Notes: generated from the letters alone by a model not told the origin. Positions 45,138 through 53,987 are shown, counted from the stretch's first letter. The stretch: DNA of 64,000 bases from Nocardia coubleae NBRC 108252 (GCF_001612805.1 NZ_BDBD01000007.1:1-64000); one strand, 5' to 3'. Made by a program: numbers and translations.

Positions 45138-45185
45138 AGCCCGACACACCACCGCCACCGCCCTGGAATTCACCCGCCTCAGGTT

Positions 45186-46268
45186 TCAGCGCTTCTCCGG
45201 GAGGGGGTCGGCGAAAGACCAGCCCTCGGAGAGGAGTTGGTCGACGGCGGTTACGGCGGCGGTGAGGCGTTCGTGGTGGGAGCCCGTCAGGACGGTGAAT
45301 CGTCGGCCGGTTCGGGTGAGTTCGGTGCGGAAGCGTTCGGTCATCCAGGGGCGTAGGTGTTCGCCGTCGCGGAGGCCGTCGTCTTCGAAGGGGACGTCGG
45401 TGTGGTCGGTGAGCAGCCAGAGGTGCTGGCGTGGGGGTGTGTGCAGGGTCGGGTGGGGGACGCCGAGGTAGCGCTCGTGCCAGATTTCGGTGGCGAAAGC
45501 GTCGGTGTCGCAGAAGAGTACGGGGCCCGACTCGCGAGCGGCGTGGTCTTCGCGTTCCTGTTGGCGGGCGGCGATCAGGGGGAACTCGGCGGAGGTGAAT
45601 TCGACCTGGGACCAGTGGGCGGAGGGGCCGAGGGCGGCGAGTTTCTGCTCGCTGTATTCGCGGCCGTATTCGGGAACCCAAGGGGCGCCGTAATGTTCGG
45701 CCAGCGCTGTGGCCATGGTCGTGGTTCCGGTGGACTCGGCACCGAGGACGACCACGCGTCTGGTGAGCGCGGCGCGCACCGGAGGCTCGAGAAACTCCCA
45801 GTGTGCCATCGGATCCCGCCGGATCGCTGTCGCGGAGATCGGGTAGCGGCGGCGCTGCGGGTCGACGCTGATCGACTGGGCGCCGAAGCGGCGGGCCAGC
45901 TCGTCGCCGTAGGTCTCCGAGGTGAACACGGCGTCGACCGGCTCGGGGACGGCGGCACGGAACACCGCCATGTGCGCGTCCCAGACCCGCGGATCGGTGA
46001 GGTCCATGGGTATGTCGTCGACGGCGCCTACAACGGAAATGCCGGTTTCCGAGTGGATTTCACGCATCCACGCCACCCGGTCGGTGAGCGGAATCGACTC
46101 CACCGAGGCGGCGCAGACCAGCACCGTCAGCCGGTCACAGCGCGCGGCTGCGGTGCGCACCAGATGATGGTGGCCCGCGTGCGGCGGATAGAACTTGCCC
46201 AAAACCAAACCGTGCGCGAACCCGCGTGCGGAATCTGATTGCCCGACAGTCGCGTTCATGGTGCTCAT
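45186..46268 (-). CDS. nadR: Bifunctional NMN adenylyltransferase / nicotinamide riboside kinase NadR
   Basis: A 360-residue salvage enzyme. The N-terminal nucleotidyltransferase (LGKFYPPHAGHHHL, the (H/T)xGH motif; about residues 15-180, with ISATAIRRDP) makes NAD from NMN. The C-terminal P-loop kinase (VVLGAESTGTTTMATAL, about 190-355) phosphorylates nicotinamide riboside. The usual GSGKST loop is here STGTTT. No N-terminal HTH repressor domain, unlike enterobacterial NadR. ATG 46268 overlaps the pnuC stop (ATGA), so uptake and phosphorylation are coupled. Confidence 0.93.
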   Translation of the reverse strand: MSTMNATVGQSDSARGFAHGLVLGKFYPPHAGHHHLVRTAAARCDRLTVLVCAASVESIPLTDRVAWMREIHSETGISVVGAVDDIPMDLTDPRVWDAHMAVFRAAVPEPVDAVFTSETYGDELARRFGAQSISVDPQRRRYPISATAIRRDPMAHWEFLEPPVRAALTRRVVVLGAESTGTTTMATALAEHYGAPWVPEYGREYSEQKLAALGPSAHWSQVEFTSAEFPLIAARQQEREDHAARESGPVLFCDTDAFATEIWHERYLGVPHPTLHTPPRQHLWLLTDHTDVPFEDDGLRDGEHLRPWMTERFRTELTRTGRRFTVLTGSHHERLTAAVTAVDQLLSEGWSFADPLPEKR

Positions 46269-46906
46269 ACCGCCACAACCGCCGGTTCCGCGCGTACATC
46301 CCGCCGCCAGGCGATCAGCCCGCGCACACACAGCGCGAGGAACCCGCAGTACAGGATCGCGGTGAGATAGAGGTCTTTGTAGACATAGAGGGGGATGTAG
46401 ACGACATCGGCCGCGATCCACAACCACCACGACTCGAGGCGTTTGCGGCACTGCCCGTAAGTGGCCATCAGCGACAGCGCAGTGGTGAGCGCGTCCCAGA
46501 ACGGCACCGTCGATTCGGTTGCGGTAGCGAGCAATACGGTGATCGCCGCGGTGCCGAGCACACCGCACGCCCCGAGCACGAGCCATTCGGTGCGTGTGGT
46601 CCTGCGGACGGGCAGCCGTTCACTCCGTGGCGCCCCGGTGGCCCATGTCCACCACCCGTAGACGGCCAGTGCGATGAACACCACCTGCAACCCGGCATCA
46701 GCGAACAACCCGGCCTGGGTGAACAGCAGAATGAAGAACACATTGTTGGCGATGCCGATCGGCCAGTTCGCGATGTGCTGGCGAGCCACCAGCCAGACAC
46801 ACAGCGCACCGCTACCGAATCCGAGCACCTCGGTCCAGCTCACCGGCGTGCCGAGCAGCGTGAACAGCGGTTCCTGTAAGGCAGCTATCAGATCGAGCAC
46901 GGTCAT
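46265..46906 (-). CDS. pnuC: Nicotinamide riboside transporter PnuC
   Basis: A membrane protein of about 213 residues with seven helices. PnuC motifs are visible (WPIGIANNVFFILLF; LQVVFIALAVYGWWTW; ESWWLWIAADVVYIPLYVYK). It facilitates diffusion of nicotinamide riboside, trapped by NadR. The start is uncertain: ATG 46915, ATG 46906 or GTG 46900 are all possible; the GGGGGATGACC before GTG 46900 would be the best-spaced ribosome binding site. Promoter and operator lie immediately upstream. Confidence 0.93.
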   Translation of the reverse strand: MTVLDLIAALQEPLFTLLGTPVSWTEVLGFGSGALCVWLVARQHIANWPIGIANNVFFILLFTQAGLFADAGLQVVFIALAVYGWWTWATGAPRSERLPVRRTTRTEWLVLGACGVLGTAAITVLLATATESTVPFWDALTTALSLMATYGQCRKRLESWWLWIAADVVYIPLYVYKDLYLTAILYCGFLALCVRGLIAWRRDVRAEPAVVAV

Positions 46907-46923
46907 CCCCCGCATCAGTATTA

Positions 46924-46961
46924 GTCAAATTGACAATAACCTGAGCGTGGCTGCGGCACAA
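46924..46961 (-). promoter_or_regulatory. pnuC-nadR promoter with overlapping palindrome
   Basis: On the minus strand, TTGTGC (46956-46961) and TATTGT (46933-46938) are 17 bases apart and resemble -35/-10 boxes. The palindrome GTCAA-N-TTGAC (46924-46934) overlaps the -10 and start point, 9 bases before ATG 46915. A repressor of NAD metabolism such as NrtR is a plausible reader, by analogy. Confidence 0.5.
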
Positions 46962-46985
46962 GAGATCCGTCACCAAGGTCGTCAC

Positions 46986-47002
46986 ACGGTTCTTGTTAAG
47001 CG
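46986..47002 (+). promoter_or_regulatory. Shared 17-bp element upstream of RDD-like gene 2
   Basis: ACGGTTCTTGTTAAGCG, 15 of 17 identical to the element at 44645, ends 21 bases before the start of the second RDD-like gene. Confidence 0.55.
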
Positions 47003-47023
47003 GAGTCGAGCAATCTGTGGCGC

Positions 47024-47449
47024 ATGACCAACGCAGCACCGCCCCGGCACGCGACGAGGAACGGCAGCTACGAGCGCGACGGACGATCGACCTACGTCCC
47101 GGAGACGACGACCGCGCAGGACGAATTCCCCCTCACCGGACGCACATCCACGGGTTCGGAGACCGGCGTGATCCCCGCCTTCCTCATCGACATGGCCCTG
47201 CACGCCGCGATCGGCCTCACCACCTGGCACCTCGTCCAGGGCCCGACCGGCGTCCTCTACGGCCTGCTCGCCTGGCTCGGAGCCTCGTTCACGCACCGCA
47301 CGATCGTCCAGCACCTGGCCGGAACCACCATCGGCAAATGCTCGTTCGGCCTCAGCCTGCGCCACGCCGACGGCACCCACCCCTCTCTCGGGCAGCTGAT
47401 AATCCAGTGGTTCCGAGGCGGCTGGGCCTGCTTCGACTTCTTCGGCTGA
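47024..47449 (+). CDS. RDD-like small membrane protein (paralogue 2)
   Basis: A 141-residue paralogue of the protein at 44682. A charged, Thr-rich N-terminus precedes two hydrophobic segments (LIDMALHAAIGLTTWHLV; GVLYGLLAWLGASF) and GKCSFGLSLRHADGTHPSL, IQWFRGGW. The shared stretch YGLLAWL...SFxHRTxxQ is especially close between the copies. It is separated from copy 1 by the opposite-strand nadR-pnuC pair. A long hairpin terminator follows. Function unknown. Confidence 0.7.
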   Translation: MTNAAPPRHATRNGSYERDGRSTYVPETTTAQDEFPLTGRTSTGSETGVIPAFLIDMALHAAIGLTTWHLVQGPTGVLYGLLAWLGASFTHRTIVQHLAGTTIGKCSFGLSLRHADGTHPSLGQLIIQWFRGGWACFDFFG

Positions 47450-47464
47450 GGCCGGTCACGACGA

Positions 47465-47499
47465 ACGACCTCGGCGCGGATCACCCGCACCGAGGTCGT
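47465..47499. terminator. Bidirectional hairpin between convergent genes
   Basis: A perfect 10-bp stem (ACGACCTCGG with CCGAGGTCGT) is extended inside by GCGG-ATCAC-CCGC after one mismatch. It lies between the stops of the RDD-like gene (rightward) and nrdE (leftward), so it can end both transcripts. No T-run. Confidence 0.75.
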
Positions 47500-47509
47500 C
47501 GGCCAAGAC

Positions 47510-49699
47510 TTACAACATGCAGCTGACGCAGTTCTCCACTTCGGTCCCCTCGAGGGCCATCTGCCGCAGGCGGATGTAGTAGAGGGTCTTGATTCCCTTG
47601 CGCCAAGCGTAGATCTGGGCCTTGTTCAGGTCGCGGGTGGTGGCGGTGTCCTTGAAGAACAGCGTCAGCGACAGGCCCTGGTCCACGTGCTGGGTGGCCG
47701 CGGCGTAGGTGTCGATGATCTTCTCGTAACCGATCTCGTACGCGTCCTGGTAGTACTCCAGGTTGTCGTTGGTGAGGTACGGGGCCGGGTAGTAGACGCG
47801 GCCGATCTTGCCTTCCTTGCGGATCTCGATCTTCGACGCCACCGGGTGGATCGAGCTGGTGGAGTGGTTGATGTAGGAGATCGAGCCGGTCGGCGGCACC
47901 GCCTGCAGGTTCTGGTTGTAGATGCCGAATTCCTGCACCGAGGCCTTCAGCTCACGCCAGTCGTCCTGGGTCGGGATGCGCACGCCCGCGTCGGCGAAGA
48001 GCTGACGAACCTTGTCGGTCTTGGGTTCCCACACCTGATCGGTGTACTTGTCGAAGTACTCACCGCTGGCGTACTTCGACTCGGCGAAGCCACCGAACGC
48101 GGTACCGCGCTCCTTGGCGATCAGGTTCGAGGCCCGGATCGCGTGGTAGACCACGGTGTAGAAGTACATGTTGGTGAAGTCGATGCCCTCTTCGGACCCG
48201 TAGTGCACCCGCTCACGCGCCAGGTACCCGTGCAGGTTCATCTGGCCGAGGCCGATGGCGTGCGACTCGTTGTTGCCCTGCTCGATCGAGGGCACCGAGT
48301 AGATGTGGGTCTGATCCGACACCGCGGTGAGCGCGCGGATCGAGGTCTCGATGGTCTGCCCGAAATCGGGTGAGTCCATCGCCTTGGCGATATTGAGCGA
48401 ACCCAGGTTGCAGGAGATGTCCTTGCCGACCTTGGAGTACGAGAGGTCGTCGTTGAACTCCGACGGAGTCGAGACCTGCAGGATCTCCGAGCACAGGTTC
48501 GAGTGGGTGATCTTGCCCTTGATCGGGTTGGCCCGGTTCACCGTGTCCTCGAACATGATGTACGGGTAGCCCGACTCGAACTGCAGCTCGGCGATGGTCT
48601 GGAAGAACTCGCGCGCCTTGATCTTCGACTTGCGGATGCGCTTGTCGTCGACCATCTCGTAGTACTTCTCGGTGACGTCGATATCGGCGAACGGCTTGCC
48701 GTAGATGCGCTCGACGTCGTACGGCGAGAACAGGTACATGTCCTCGTTCTTCTTCGCCAGCTCGAAGGTGATGTCGGGGATCACCACGCCGAGCGAGAGG
48801 GTCTTGATGCGGATCTTCTCGTCGGCGTTCTCGCGCTTGGTGTCGAGGAAGCGGTAGATGTCGGGGTGGTGCGCGTGCAGGTACACCGCGCCCGCGCCCT
48901 GTCGCGCGCCCAGCTGGTTGGCGTAGGAGAACGAGTCCTCGAGCAGCTTCATGATCGGGATGACACCCGAACTCTGGTTCTCGATCTTCTTGATCGGCGC
49001 GCCGTGCTCGCGAATGTTGCTCAGCAGCAAAGCCACACCGCCGCCGCGCTTGGACAGCTGCAGCGCGGAGTTGATGGAGCGCCCGATGGACTCCATGTTG
49101 TCCTCGATGCGCAGCAGGAAGCAGGACACGGGCTCGCCGCGCTGCTTCTTGCCGGAGTTGAGGAAGGTGGGGGTGGCCGGCTGGAAGCGGCCGTCGATGA
49201 TCTCGTCGACCAGCTTGCTCGCCAGCGTCTCGTCACCGGCCGCCAGGGTCAGCGCGACCATGCAGACACGGTCCTCGAACCGCTCGAGGTAGCGCTTACC
49301 GTCGAAGGTCTTGAGGGTGTAGGAGGTGTAGTACTTGAACGCGCCGAGGAAGGTGGGGAACCGGAACTTCTTGGCGTAGGCCTGCTGGAACAGCTGCTTG
49401 ACGAACCCGCGGCTGTACTGGTCGAGCACCTCGGGCTCGTAGTAGTTCTCCTTGACCAGATAGTCCAGCTTCTCGTCCAGGTTGTGGAAGAAGACGGTGT
49501 TCTGGTTGACGTGCTGCAAGAAGTACTGGTGCGCGGCCTCGCGGTCCTTGTCGAACTGGATCTCGCCGTCGGGGCCGTACAGGTTCAGCATGGCGTTGAG
49601 GGCGTGGTAGTCCATCACCTCGCCCGCGGCGTCGGGCCGCACCGCCGACCGCTCTAGACGGGCTGACTTGCCTGCCGGTGCTGTGGTTGCTGTTGCCAA
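47510..49699 (-). CDS. nrdE: Class Ib ribonucleotide reductase, large subunit NrdE
   Basis: The 729-residue catalytic subunit reducing ribonucleoside diphosphates. Recognisable parts: [16 protein letters not shown] near the start, the active-site region with NLCSE (Cys) and ATPTFLNSG (substrate Cys region absent from ATP-cone type), and the C-terminal CVSCML redox pair that NrdH recharges. No N-terminal ATP-cone, as expected for NrdE. TTG 49699 lies within nrdI (45-base overlap); an ATG at codon 29 is an alternative. Third gene of nrdH-nrdI-nrdE. Confidence 0.96.
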   Translation of the reverse strand: MATATTAPAGKSARLERSAVRPDAAGEVMDYHALNAMLNLYGPDGEIQFDKDREAAHQYFLQHVNQNTVFFHNLDEKLDYLVKENYYEPEVLDQYSRGFVKQLFQQAYAKKFRFPTFLGAFKYYTSYTLKTFDGKRYLERFEDRVCMVALTLAAGDETLASKLVDEIIDGRFQPATPTFLNSGKKQRGEPVSCFLLRIEDNMESIGRSINSALQLSKRGGGVALLLSNIREHGAPIKKIENQSSGVIPIMKLLEDSFSYANQLGARQGAGAVYLHAHHPDIYRFLDTKRENADEKIRIKTLSLGVVIPDITFELAKKNEDMYLFSPYDVERIYGKPFADIDVTEKYYEMVDDKRIRKSKIKAREFFQTIAELQFESGYPYIMFEDTVNRANPIKGKITHSNLCSEILQVSTPSEFNDDLSYSKVGKDISCNLGSLNIAKAMDSPDFGQTIETSIRALTAVSDQTHIYSVPSIEQGNNESHAIGLGQMNLHGYLARERVHYGSEEGIDFTNMYFYTVVYHAIRASNLIAKERGTAFGGFAESKYASGEYFDKYTDQVWEPKTDKVRQLFADAGVRIPTQDDWRELKASVQEFGIYNQNLQAVPPTGSISYINHSTSSIHPVASKIEIRKEGKIGRVYYPAPYLTNDNLEYYQDAYEIGYEKIIDTYAAATQHVDQGLSLTLFFKDTATTRDLNKAQIYAWRKGIKTLYYIRLRQMALEGTEVENCVSCML

Positions 49700-50124
49700 A
49701 ACAATCCCAATCCCTCTCGGACGCGCGCGACGTCCTCAGCGGTTCCCATCAGTTCGAAGCGATACAGGTACGGCACCCCGCATTTGCGCGAGATGACATC
49801 GCCTGCAGCACAGTAGGTTTCGCCGAAGTTCGTGTTCCCGGCCGCGATCACACCGCGCAGCAGGGCACGGTTGTGCGGGTCGTTGAGGAACTTGGCGACC
49901 TGCCGCGGTACGAGGTCCTTGTCGGACCGTTGCTCACCCATGACGTGCCGACCACCACCGTAGGTGGGGGTGATCAGCACGTAGGGTTCGTCGACGCGCA
50001 GCGAATCAGCGGTGTGCAGTGGTAGTCGAGTAGTCGGGAGACCCAGCTTCTCGACGAAACGGTGAGTGTTCTCCGAAGCGCTGGAGAAGTAGACCAGCCC
50101 GCCCGGAGTCGTCCGTTCGGGCAT
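49654..50124 (-). CDS. nrdI: Ribonucleotide reductase flavodoxin NrdI
   Basis: A 156-residue flavodoxin-like protein that supplies oxidant to assemble the manganese-tyrosyl radical of NrdF. FMN-binding loops [19 protein letters not shown] and [13 protein letters not shown] are typical. AAGGAG upstream of ATG 50124 is a good ribosome binding site. Lies between nrdH and nrdE, overlapping nrdE. Confidence 0.95.
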   Translation of the reverse strand: MPERTTPGGLVYFSSASENTHRFVEKLGLPTTRLPLHTADSLRVDEPYVLITPTYGGGRHVMGEQRSDKDLVPRQVAKFLNDPHNRALLRGVIAAGNTNFGETYCAAGDVISRKCGVPYLYRFELMGTAEDVARVREGLGLFWQQQPQHRQASQPV

Positions 50125-50147
50125 CGCGGCTCCTTCCGAGCGAAGTC

Positions 50148-50381
50148 CTAGGCGGCCGCGACGGCGAGCGACTTGATGCGGTCGGGACGGAAGCCCGACC
50201 AGTGATCCTCACCCGCGACGACGACGGGCGCCTGCAGGTAACCGAGCGCCATGACGTAGTCGCGCGCCTCGGCGTTCTCCGAGATGTCGATGACGTCGTA
50301 CTCCACCCCGACCTTGTCGAGCGCCTTGTAGGTGGCATTGCACTGAACGCAAGCGGGCTTGGTGTACACGGTGACGGTCAT
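50148..50381 (-). CDS. nrdH: Glutaredoxin-like electron donor NrdH
   Basis: A 77-residue redoxin reducing NrdE. Active site CVQC (residues 11-14) and the NrdH-specific WSGFRPDRI near the C-terminus. AGGAGAGAG precedes ATG 50381. First gene of the nrdHIE operon, under the paired boxes at 50546-50590. Confidence 0.96.
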   Translation of the reverse strand: MTVTVYTKPACVQCNATYKALDKVGVEYDVIDISENAEARDYVMALGYLQAPVVVAGEDHWSGFRPDRIKSLAVAAA

Positions 50382-50545
50382 TAGAGTCCCTCTCTCCTAT
50401 GCCTGATCCACAGCCTGTGATCCGTATGCAGTGCACGAACGGTGATGCTGCGCAAACTCCTGGATCTGGCGAAGAAAGCCCTGCTCGTAACCCCTTCCCT
50501 TGGGCCCGATCAGTAGTGGCTTCACACCGTGTTCCAGTACCGAAG

Positions 50546-50590
50546 ACACTACACCTAGTGGCCGACAGATGGGAACAACACAAGGGGTTG
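50546..50590 (-). promoter_or_regulatory. Paired NrdR-like boxes upstream of nrdHIE
   Basis: Box 1 ACACTACACCTAGTGG (50546-50561) and box 2 ACAACACAAGGGGTTG (50575-50590), 29 bases apart. Box 1 shares ACACTAC and TAGTGG with the box before nrdF, and box 2 shares ACAACA. Together they predict one NrdR regulon spanning both loci. The rest of the gap 50382-50720 shows no other gene. Confidence 0.7.
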
Positions 50591-50720
50591 CGAGTCGCAC
50601 AGATGTAATTTCCACCGGGTAAGTCCCAGGACGCACCGGCGGCGAGCAGCCGAAACAGTGGCTCAGATCACGATTTCGCCTACCGGCGAGTCTTCAGCAA
50701 ACCGGCTCGACAACGAAAGA

Positions 50721-50749
50721 GCGCCGCATCGACCGTGTCGATGCGGCGC
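50721..50749 (-). terminator. Terminator of the FMN reductase gene
   Basis: A perfect 13-bp stem (GCGCCGCATCGAC with its complement) and a 3-base loop, followed on the minus strand by TCTTTCGTT. It starts 20 bases past the reductase stop. Confidence 0.8.
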
Positions 50750-50769
50750 CCGTCGGGAGCGCTGTCAGC

Positions 50770-51339
50770 TTACGCGCTGACGAGCGTGCCGTTCGCGGCA
50801 GCGACCAGCTCGTGCACCGCGGCACCGAGCTGGGTCAGCGCCTCGGCGTCCTCACCCGGATGCACCTGGGCGAACCGGTCACCGATGGTGCCGAACCGCA
50901 CCGTGGCCGACTCCACGACCACACCACCCGCGACGCCCACGGACTTCACCGCGTCGCCGTGCGCCCACTCGGCGGCACGCGCGCTGATCGAGGCACTCAC
51001 CACGGCGACCGGCTTGTCCTTGATCGAACCGGCACCATAGGGACGGGAGGCCCAGTCGATGGCGTTCTTCAGCACGGCAGGCAGGGTGCCGTTGTACTCG
51101 GGCGTGACAAGCAGGACGGCGTCGGCGGCGGCCACGGCGTCGCGCAGCGCCTGCGCGGTGGCGGGCACGGAACCGGGGACGTCGAGGTCCTCGTTGTAGA
51201 ACGGGACCTCGGCGAGACCCTCGTAGATGGCGATGTCGACGCCCTCGGGCGCGGTCTGTGCGGCGGCCTCGGCGAGGCGGCGGTTGATCGAACCGGCGCG
51301 CAGGCTGCCGACCAGAGTAAGGATGCGGGTCTCGCTCAT
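50770..51339 (-). CDS. NAD(P)H-dependent FMN reductase
   Basis: A 189-residue flavodoxin-fold reductase (SsuE/ChrR-like). The phosphate loop GSLRAGSINRRLAEAA and the TPEYNGTLPAVLKNAIDW motif are diagnostic. It may reduce quinones, FMN or azo/chromate compounds. CAGGAG precedes ATG 51339; the frame continues upstream antisense to the TetR gene and was cut back. Divergent from a TetR gene with a perfect palindrome between them. Confidence 0.9.
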   Translation of the reverse strand: MSETRILTLVGSLRAGSINRRLAEAAAQTAPEGVDIAIYEGLAEVPFYNEDLDVPGSVPATAQALRDAVAAADAVLLVTPEYNGTLPAVLKNAIDWASRPYGAGSIKDKPVAVVSASISARAAEWAHGDAVKSVGVAGGVVVESATVRFGTIGDRFAQVHPGEDAEALTQLGAAVHELVAAANGTLVSA

Positions 51340-51391
51340 GACGACTCCTGGTGTACTCAGTGGAAAGATCCAAGTTTCATCCGACAATAAC

Positions 51392-51405
51392 CGGACCGCG
51401 GTCCG
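51392..51405. promoter_or_regulatory. Perfect palindrome, candidate TetR operator
   Basis: CGGACCGCGGTCCG, 14 bases, in the 87-base gap between the divergent FMN reductase and TetR genes, 22 bases before the TetR start. It is likely the repressor's site for both promoters. Confidence 0.6.
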
Positions 51406-51426
51406 AATACTTCCCCGGAGGGGCGT

Positions 51427-52083
51427 GTGAGCAGCGTGAGCTACAGCACACCGAGGTCGGACGAGCCCGGCGTGCTGCGGATCGGGCAACCGTCGTCCCT
51501 CAATGCCGAACCGGCCGAGCGCGCAGACGCGGCCCGCAACCGAGCCCTGCTGCTCGACGCGGCCCAGCAGCTGGTGCGCGAGCACGGCGTCGCCGGACTC
51601 ACCATGGACGCGCTCGCCAAGCGCGCGGGCGTGGGCAAGGGCACGGTGTTCCGCCGCTTCGGCAATCGCTCCGGGCTGATGCTGGCCCTGCTCGACCACT
51701 CCGAACAGAAGTTTCAGACGGCCTTCATGTTCGGACCAGGCCCGCTCGGGCCCGAGGCCGAGCCGATCGACCGGCTGATCGCCTTCGGCCGAACCCGGCT
51801 GCTCGATATCGAACTCGAGGGCGACCTGCACCGCGCCGCCGAGGAGAAGGGCCGCTTCGGCGACGGCCCCTACGCGCTGCACCGCGCCCACATCGTGCTG
51901 CTGTTGCGTGCGGCCGGGGTGCGCGGCGAGCTCGCCCTGATCGCCGACGGCCTGCTCGCCACGCTCTCGGCGGCGCTGGTCCTGCATCAGATGGAGGAGC
52001 TCGGCTACACCCGCGCACAGATCGGCGACAACTGGGAATGGTTCGTTCGCCGGGTTGTTTCGCCTGTCGCCCAAGTAGAGTGA
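51427..52083 (+). CDS. TetR-family regulator
   Basis: A 218-residue repressor with a 35-residue N-terminal extension before the HTH (GLTMDALAKRAGVGKGTVF). The C-terminal ligand domain is of a type common beside flavin reductases and oxidoreductases. CGGAGGGG upstream supports GTG 51427. It likely controls the divergent FMN reductase and itself, and ends 6 bases before nadE, so readthrough into nadE is possible. Confidence 0.88.
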   Translation: MSSVSYSTPRSDEPGVLRIGQPSSLNAEPAERADAARNRALLLDAAQQLVREHGVAGLTMDALAKRAGVGKGTVFRRFGNRSGLMLALLDHSEQKFQTAFMFGPGPLGPEAEPIDRLIAFGRTRLLDIELEGDLHRAAEEKGRFGDGPYALHRAHIVLLLRAAGVRGELALIADGLLATLSAALVLHQMEELGYTRAQIGDNWEWFVRRVVSPVAQVE

Positions 52084-52089
52084 GACGGC

Positions 52090-52914
52090 ATGGGGACACT
52101 GCGTGAACAGATCATTGCCGAATTGGGTGTGCAGCCCGAGATCGAACCGAAGCAGGAGGTCCGCAGGCGCGTCGACTTCCTCAAGGAGTACCTGAGCACC
52201 ACCCCCGCGAAGGGTTTCGTGCTCGGTATCAGCGGCGGGCAGGACAGCACCCTCGCCGGTCGGCTGTGCCAGCTGGCCGCCGAGGAGCTGCGTGCCGAGG
52301 GCAAGGACGCCACCTTCCTCGCGGTGCGGCTGCCCTACGGCGTGCAGGCCGACGAGCACGACGCGCAGGTCGCCCTGAACTTCATCGACCCCGACCGCTG
52401 CGTCGTCGTGAACGTGCGCCCCGGTGTCGACGCGGTGTCGGCCGAGGTGGCCGGGTCCATCGACCACGAGCGGTTACGCGACTTCGTGCGCGGCAATATC
52501 AAGGCACGCGAGCGGATGGTCGCCCAGTACGCGCTGGCCGGGCAGGAGAACCTGCTGGTGGTCGGCACCGACCACGCCGCCGAGGCGGTCACCGGTTTCT
52601 TCACCAAGTACGGCGACGGTGGTGTCGACCTGACCCCCCTCACCGGCCTCACCAAGCGTCAGGGTGCCGCGCTGCTGCAGGAACTCGGCGCGCCGCCGAG
52701 CACCTGGTCGAAGGTGCCGACCGCCGATCTCGAGGACGACCGCCCCGCCCTGCCCGACGAGGACGCGCTCGGTGTGCGCTACAGCGAGATCGACGACTAC
52801 CTCGAGGGCAAGGAGGTGAGCGACGCGGTCGCCGAGCGCGTCGAATCGCTGTTCACCGCAACCCGTCACAAGCGCACCGTGCCGGTGACTCCCCTCGACA
52901 CCTGGTGGCGCTAG
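52090..52914 (+). CDS. nadE: NAD synthetase, ammonia-dependent NadE
   Basis: A 274-residue enzyme amidating deamido-NAD with ammonia. ATP-pyrophosphatase P-loop [13 protein letters not shown] (residues about 45-57), [23 protein letters not shown] and a C-terminal KRTVPVTP. No glutaminase domain, unlike the mycobacterial glutamine-dependent NadE, so the single-domain type is notable for a mycobacterial relative. With nadR-pnuC it gives this window a second NAD gene set. Confidence 0.95.
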   Translation: MGTLREQIIAELGVQPEIEPKQEVRRRVDFLKEYLSTTPAKGFVLGISGGQDSTLAGRLCQLAAEELRAEGKDATFLAVRLPYGVQADEHDAQVALNFIDPDRCVVVNVRPGVDAVSAEVAGSIDHERLRDFVRGNIKARERMVAQYALAGQENLLVVGTDHAAEAVTGFFTKYGDGGVDLTPLTGLTKRQGAALLQELGAPPSTWSKVPTADLEDDRPALPDEDALGVRYSEIDDYLEGKEVSDAVAERVESLFTATRHKRTVPVTPLDTWWR

Positions 52915-53076
52915 GCCGATATCGGCATCGTCTTCGAGCAGAACGCCGTCTCGTCGGCGACGGTGGCCCATCGACTGGGGATGAGTCCAGTGAGTAGCGC
53001 TCACCGCACCGAGCGCGTTCAGCGTCGGCATGGGCTGTCTCCCTTGGCGATTCGCGACAGGCTCGTCGCGAGCTGA
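52915..53076 (+). pseudogene. Possible decayed PucR-type HTH fragment
   Basis: After the nadE stop the same frame stays open and reads SSATVAHRLGMSP then AHRTERVQRRHGLSPLAIRD before TGA 53074. This recalls the C-terminal helix-turn-helix of PucR/CdaR regulators (xxxTARxLxxHxNTVxYRLxRV...). There is no start codon or ribosome binding site. It is a weak call, best seen as a remnant. Confidence 0.3.
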
Positions 53077-53375
53077 TCCGCGCGCGGACTCGAGACGCGC
53101 GGATGTCGCGTTCCTAGGGCGCCGGCGGGAGCGGCTCGGTATCGACGCCGCCCTCATCCAGCTCGGACCGCGTCATGGCATATCGAGTCCGCGGGCAGAC
53201 GGGTCAGCGAGCTCTGGATTCACGCAGTTGAGCGGCGGCGGCCCGCGACTTCCGAAGAAACTTTCGCGATTCGGGAATCAACACGACCCCTACTAACCTT
53301 TCAACTGTTGATTGACGGTTAGAAAACCGGCTGTCGCCGCTCATCCCGAGTTCGTTCCAGAAGAAGAGGTTCCTC
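53077..53375. other. Intergenic region upstream of AhpD-like gene
   Basis: About 300 bases without a supported gene. A local A/T-rich patch with CAACTGTTGATTG near 53310 may hold the promoter; TCAACTGTTGA is a perfect 11-base palindrome there and could be an operator. Confidence 0.35.
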
Positions 53376-53921
53376 ATGTCTCGTCTGCCGCTCATCCAGT
53401 CCGACGCCGCCACCGGCAAAGCCGCCGACCTGCTCGCCGGGGTGCAACAGGCACTCGGCGTTACCCCGAACATGACAAGGGCGATGGTCAACAGCCCCGC
53501 CGTACTCGAGGCGTACCTCGGTTTCTCCGGCGCGCTCGCCGGCGGCGCGCTGTCGGCCGCGACCAGGGAGCGGATCGCGCTCCTGGTGGCCGAGGAGAAC
53601 GGCTGTGACTACTGCCTGTCGGCGCACAGCTACATCGGTGCCAATATCGCCAAGCTCGACGCCGAGGAGATCGAGCGCAACCGCCACGGCCAGTCGTCGG
53701 ACCCGAAAGCCGAGGCCGCGCTGGTCTTCGCCGCGGCCGTGGTCCGCAACCGGGGTGGTGTCGAAGAGGCCGATATCAAGGCAGCCAAGGCCGCGGGTCT
53801 GACCGACGGTGAGATCACCGAGATCATCGCCGGTGTCGCCCTGAATGTGTTCACCAACTACCTGAACAAGGCGGTCGACACCGACATCGACTGGCCGGTG
53901 GTGCGCCACCACCAGCACTGA
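53376..53921 (+). CDS. AhpD-like carboxymuconolactone decarboxylase family protein
   Basis: A 181-residue helical protein with the peroxidase-type motif EENGCDYCLSAHS (Glu, CxxC, His), the proton relay and redox pair of AhpD-like alkylhydroperoxidases. Likely a peroxide- or organic-hydroperoxide-reducing enzyme. ATG 53376 chosen; GAAGAGG lies upstream. Single gene followed by a strong terminator. Confidence 0.9.
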   Translation: MSRLPLIQSDAATGKAADLLAGVQQALGVTPNMTRAMVNSPAVLEAYLGFSGALAGGALSAATRERIALLVAEENGCDYCLSAHSYIGANIAKLDAEEIERNRHGQSSDPKAEAALVFAAAVVRNRGGVEEADIKAAKAAGLTDGEITEIIAGVALNVFTNYLNKAVDTDIDWPVVRHHQH

Positions 53922-53930
53922 CCCGAATTC

Positions 53931-53969
53931 GCCGGGCCTCGCCCACCAGCGAGGCCCGGCTCTTCTTCT
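53931..53969 (+). terminator. Intrinsic terminator after AhpD-like gene
   Basis: A perfect 11-bp stem (GCCGGGCCTCG with CGAGGCCCGGC) and an 8-base loop, then TCTTCTTCT. It begins 10 bases after the stop codon. Confidence 0.85.
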
Positions 53970-53987
53970 CCCGTGAAAGGGTTTACG

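Noticed and set aside
48503..49657. 384-codon plus-strand frame opposite nrdE
   Set aside because: Leu/Val/Asp-rich antisense shadow of a well-conserved gene.
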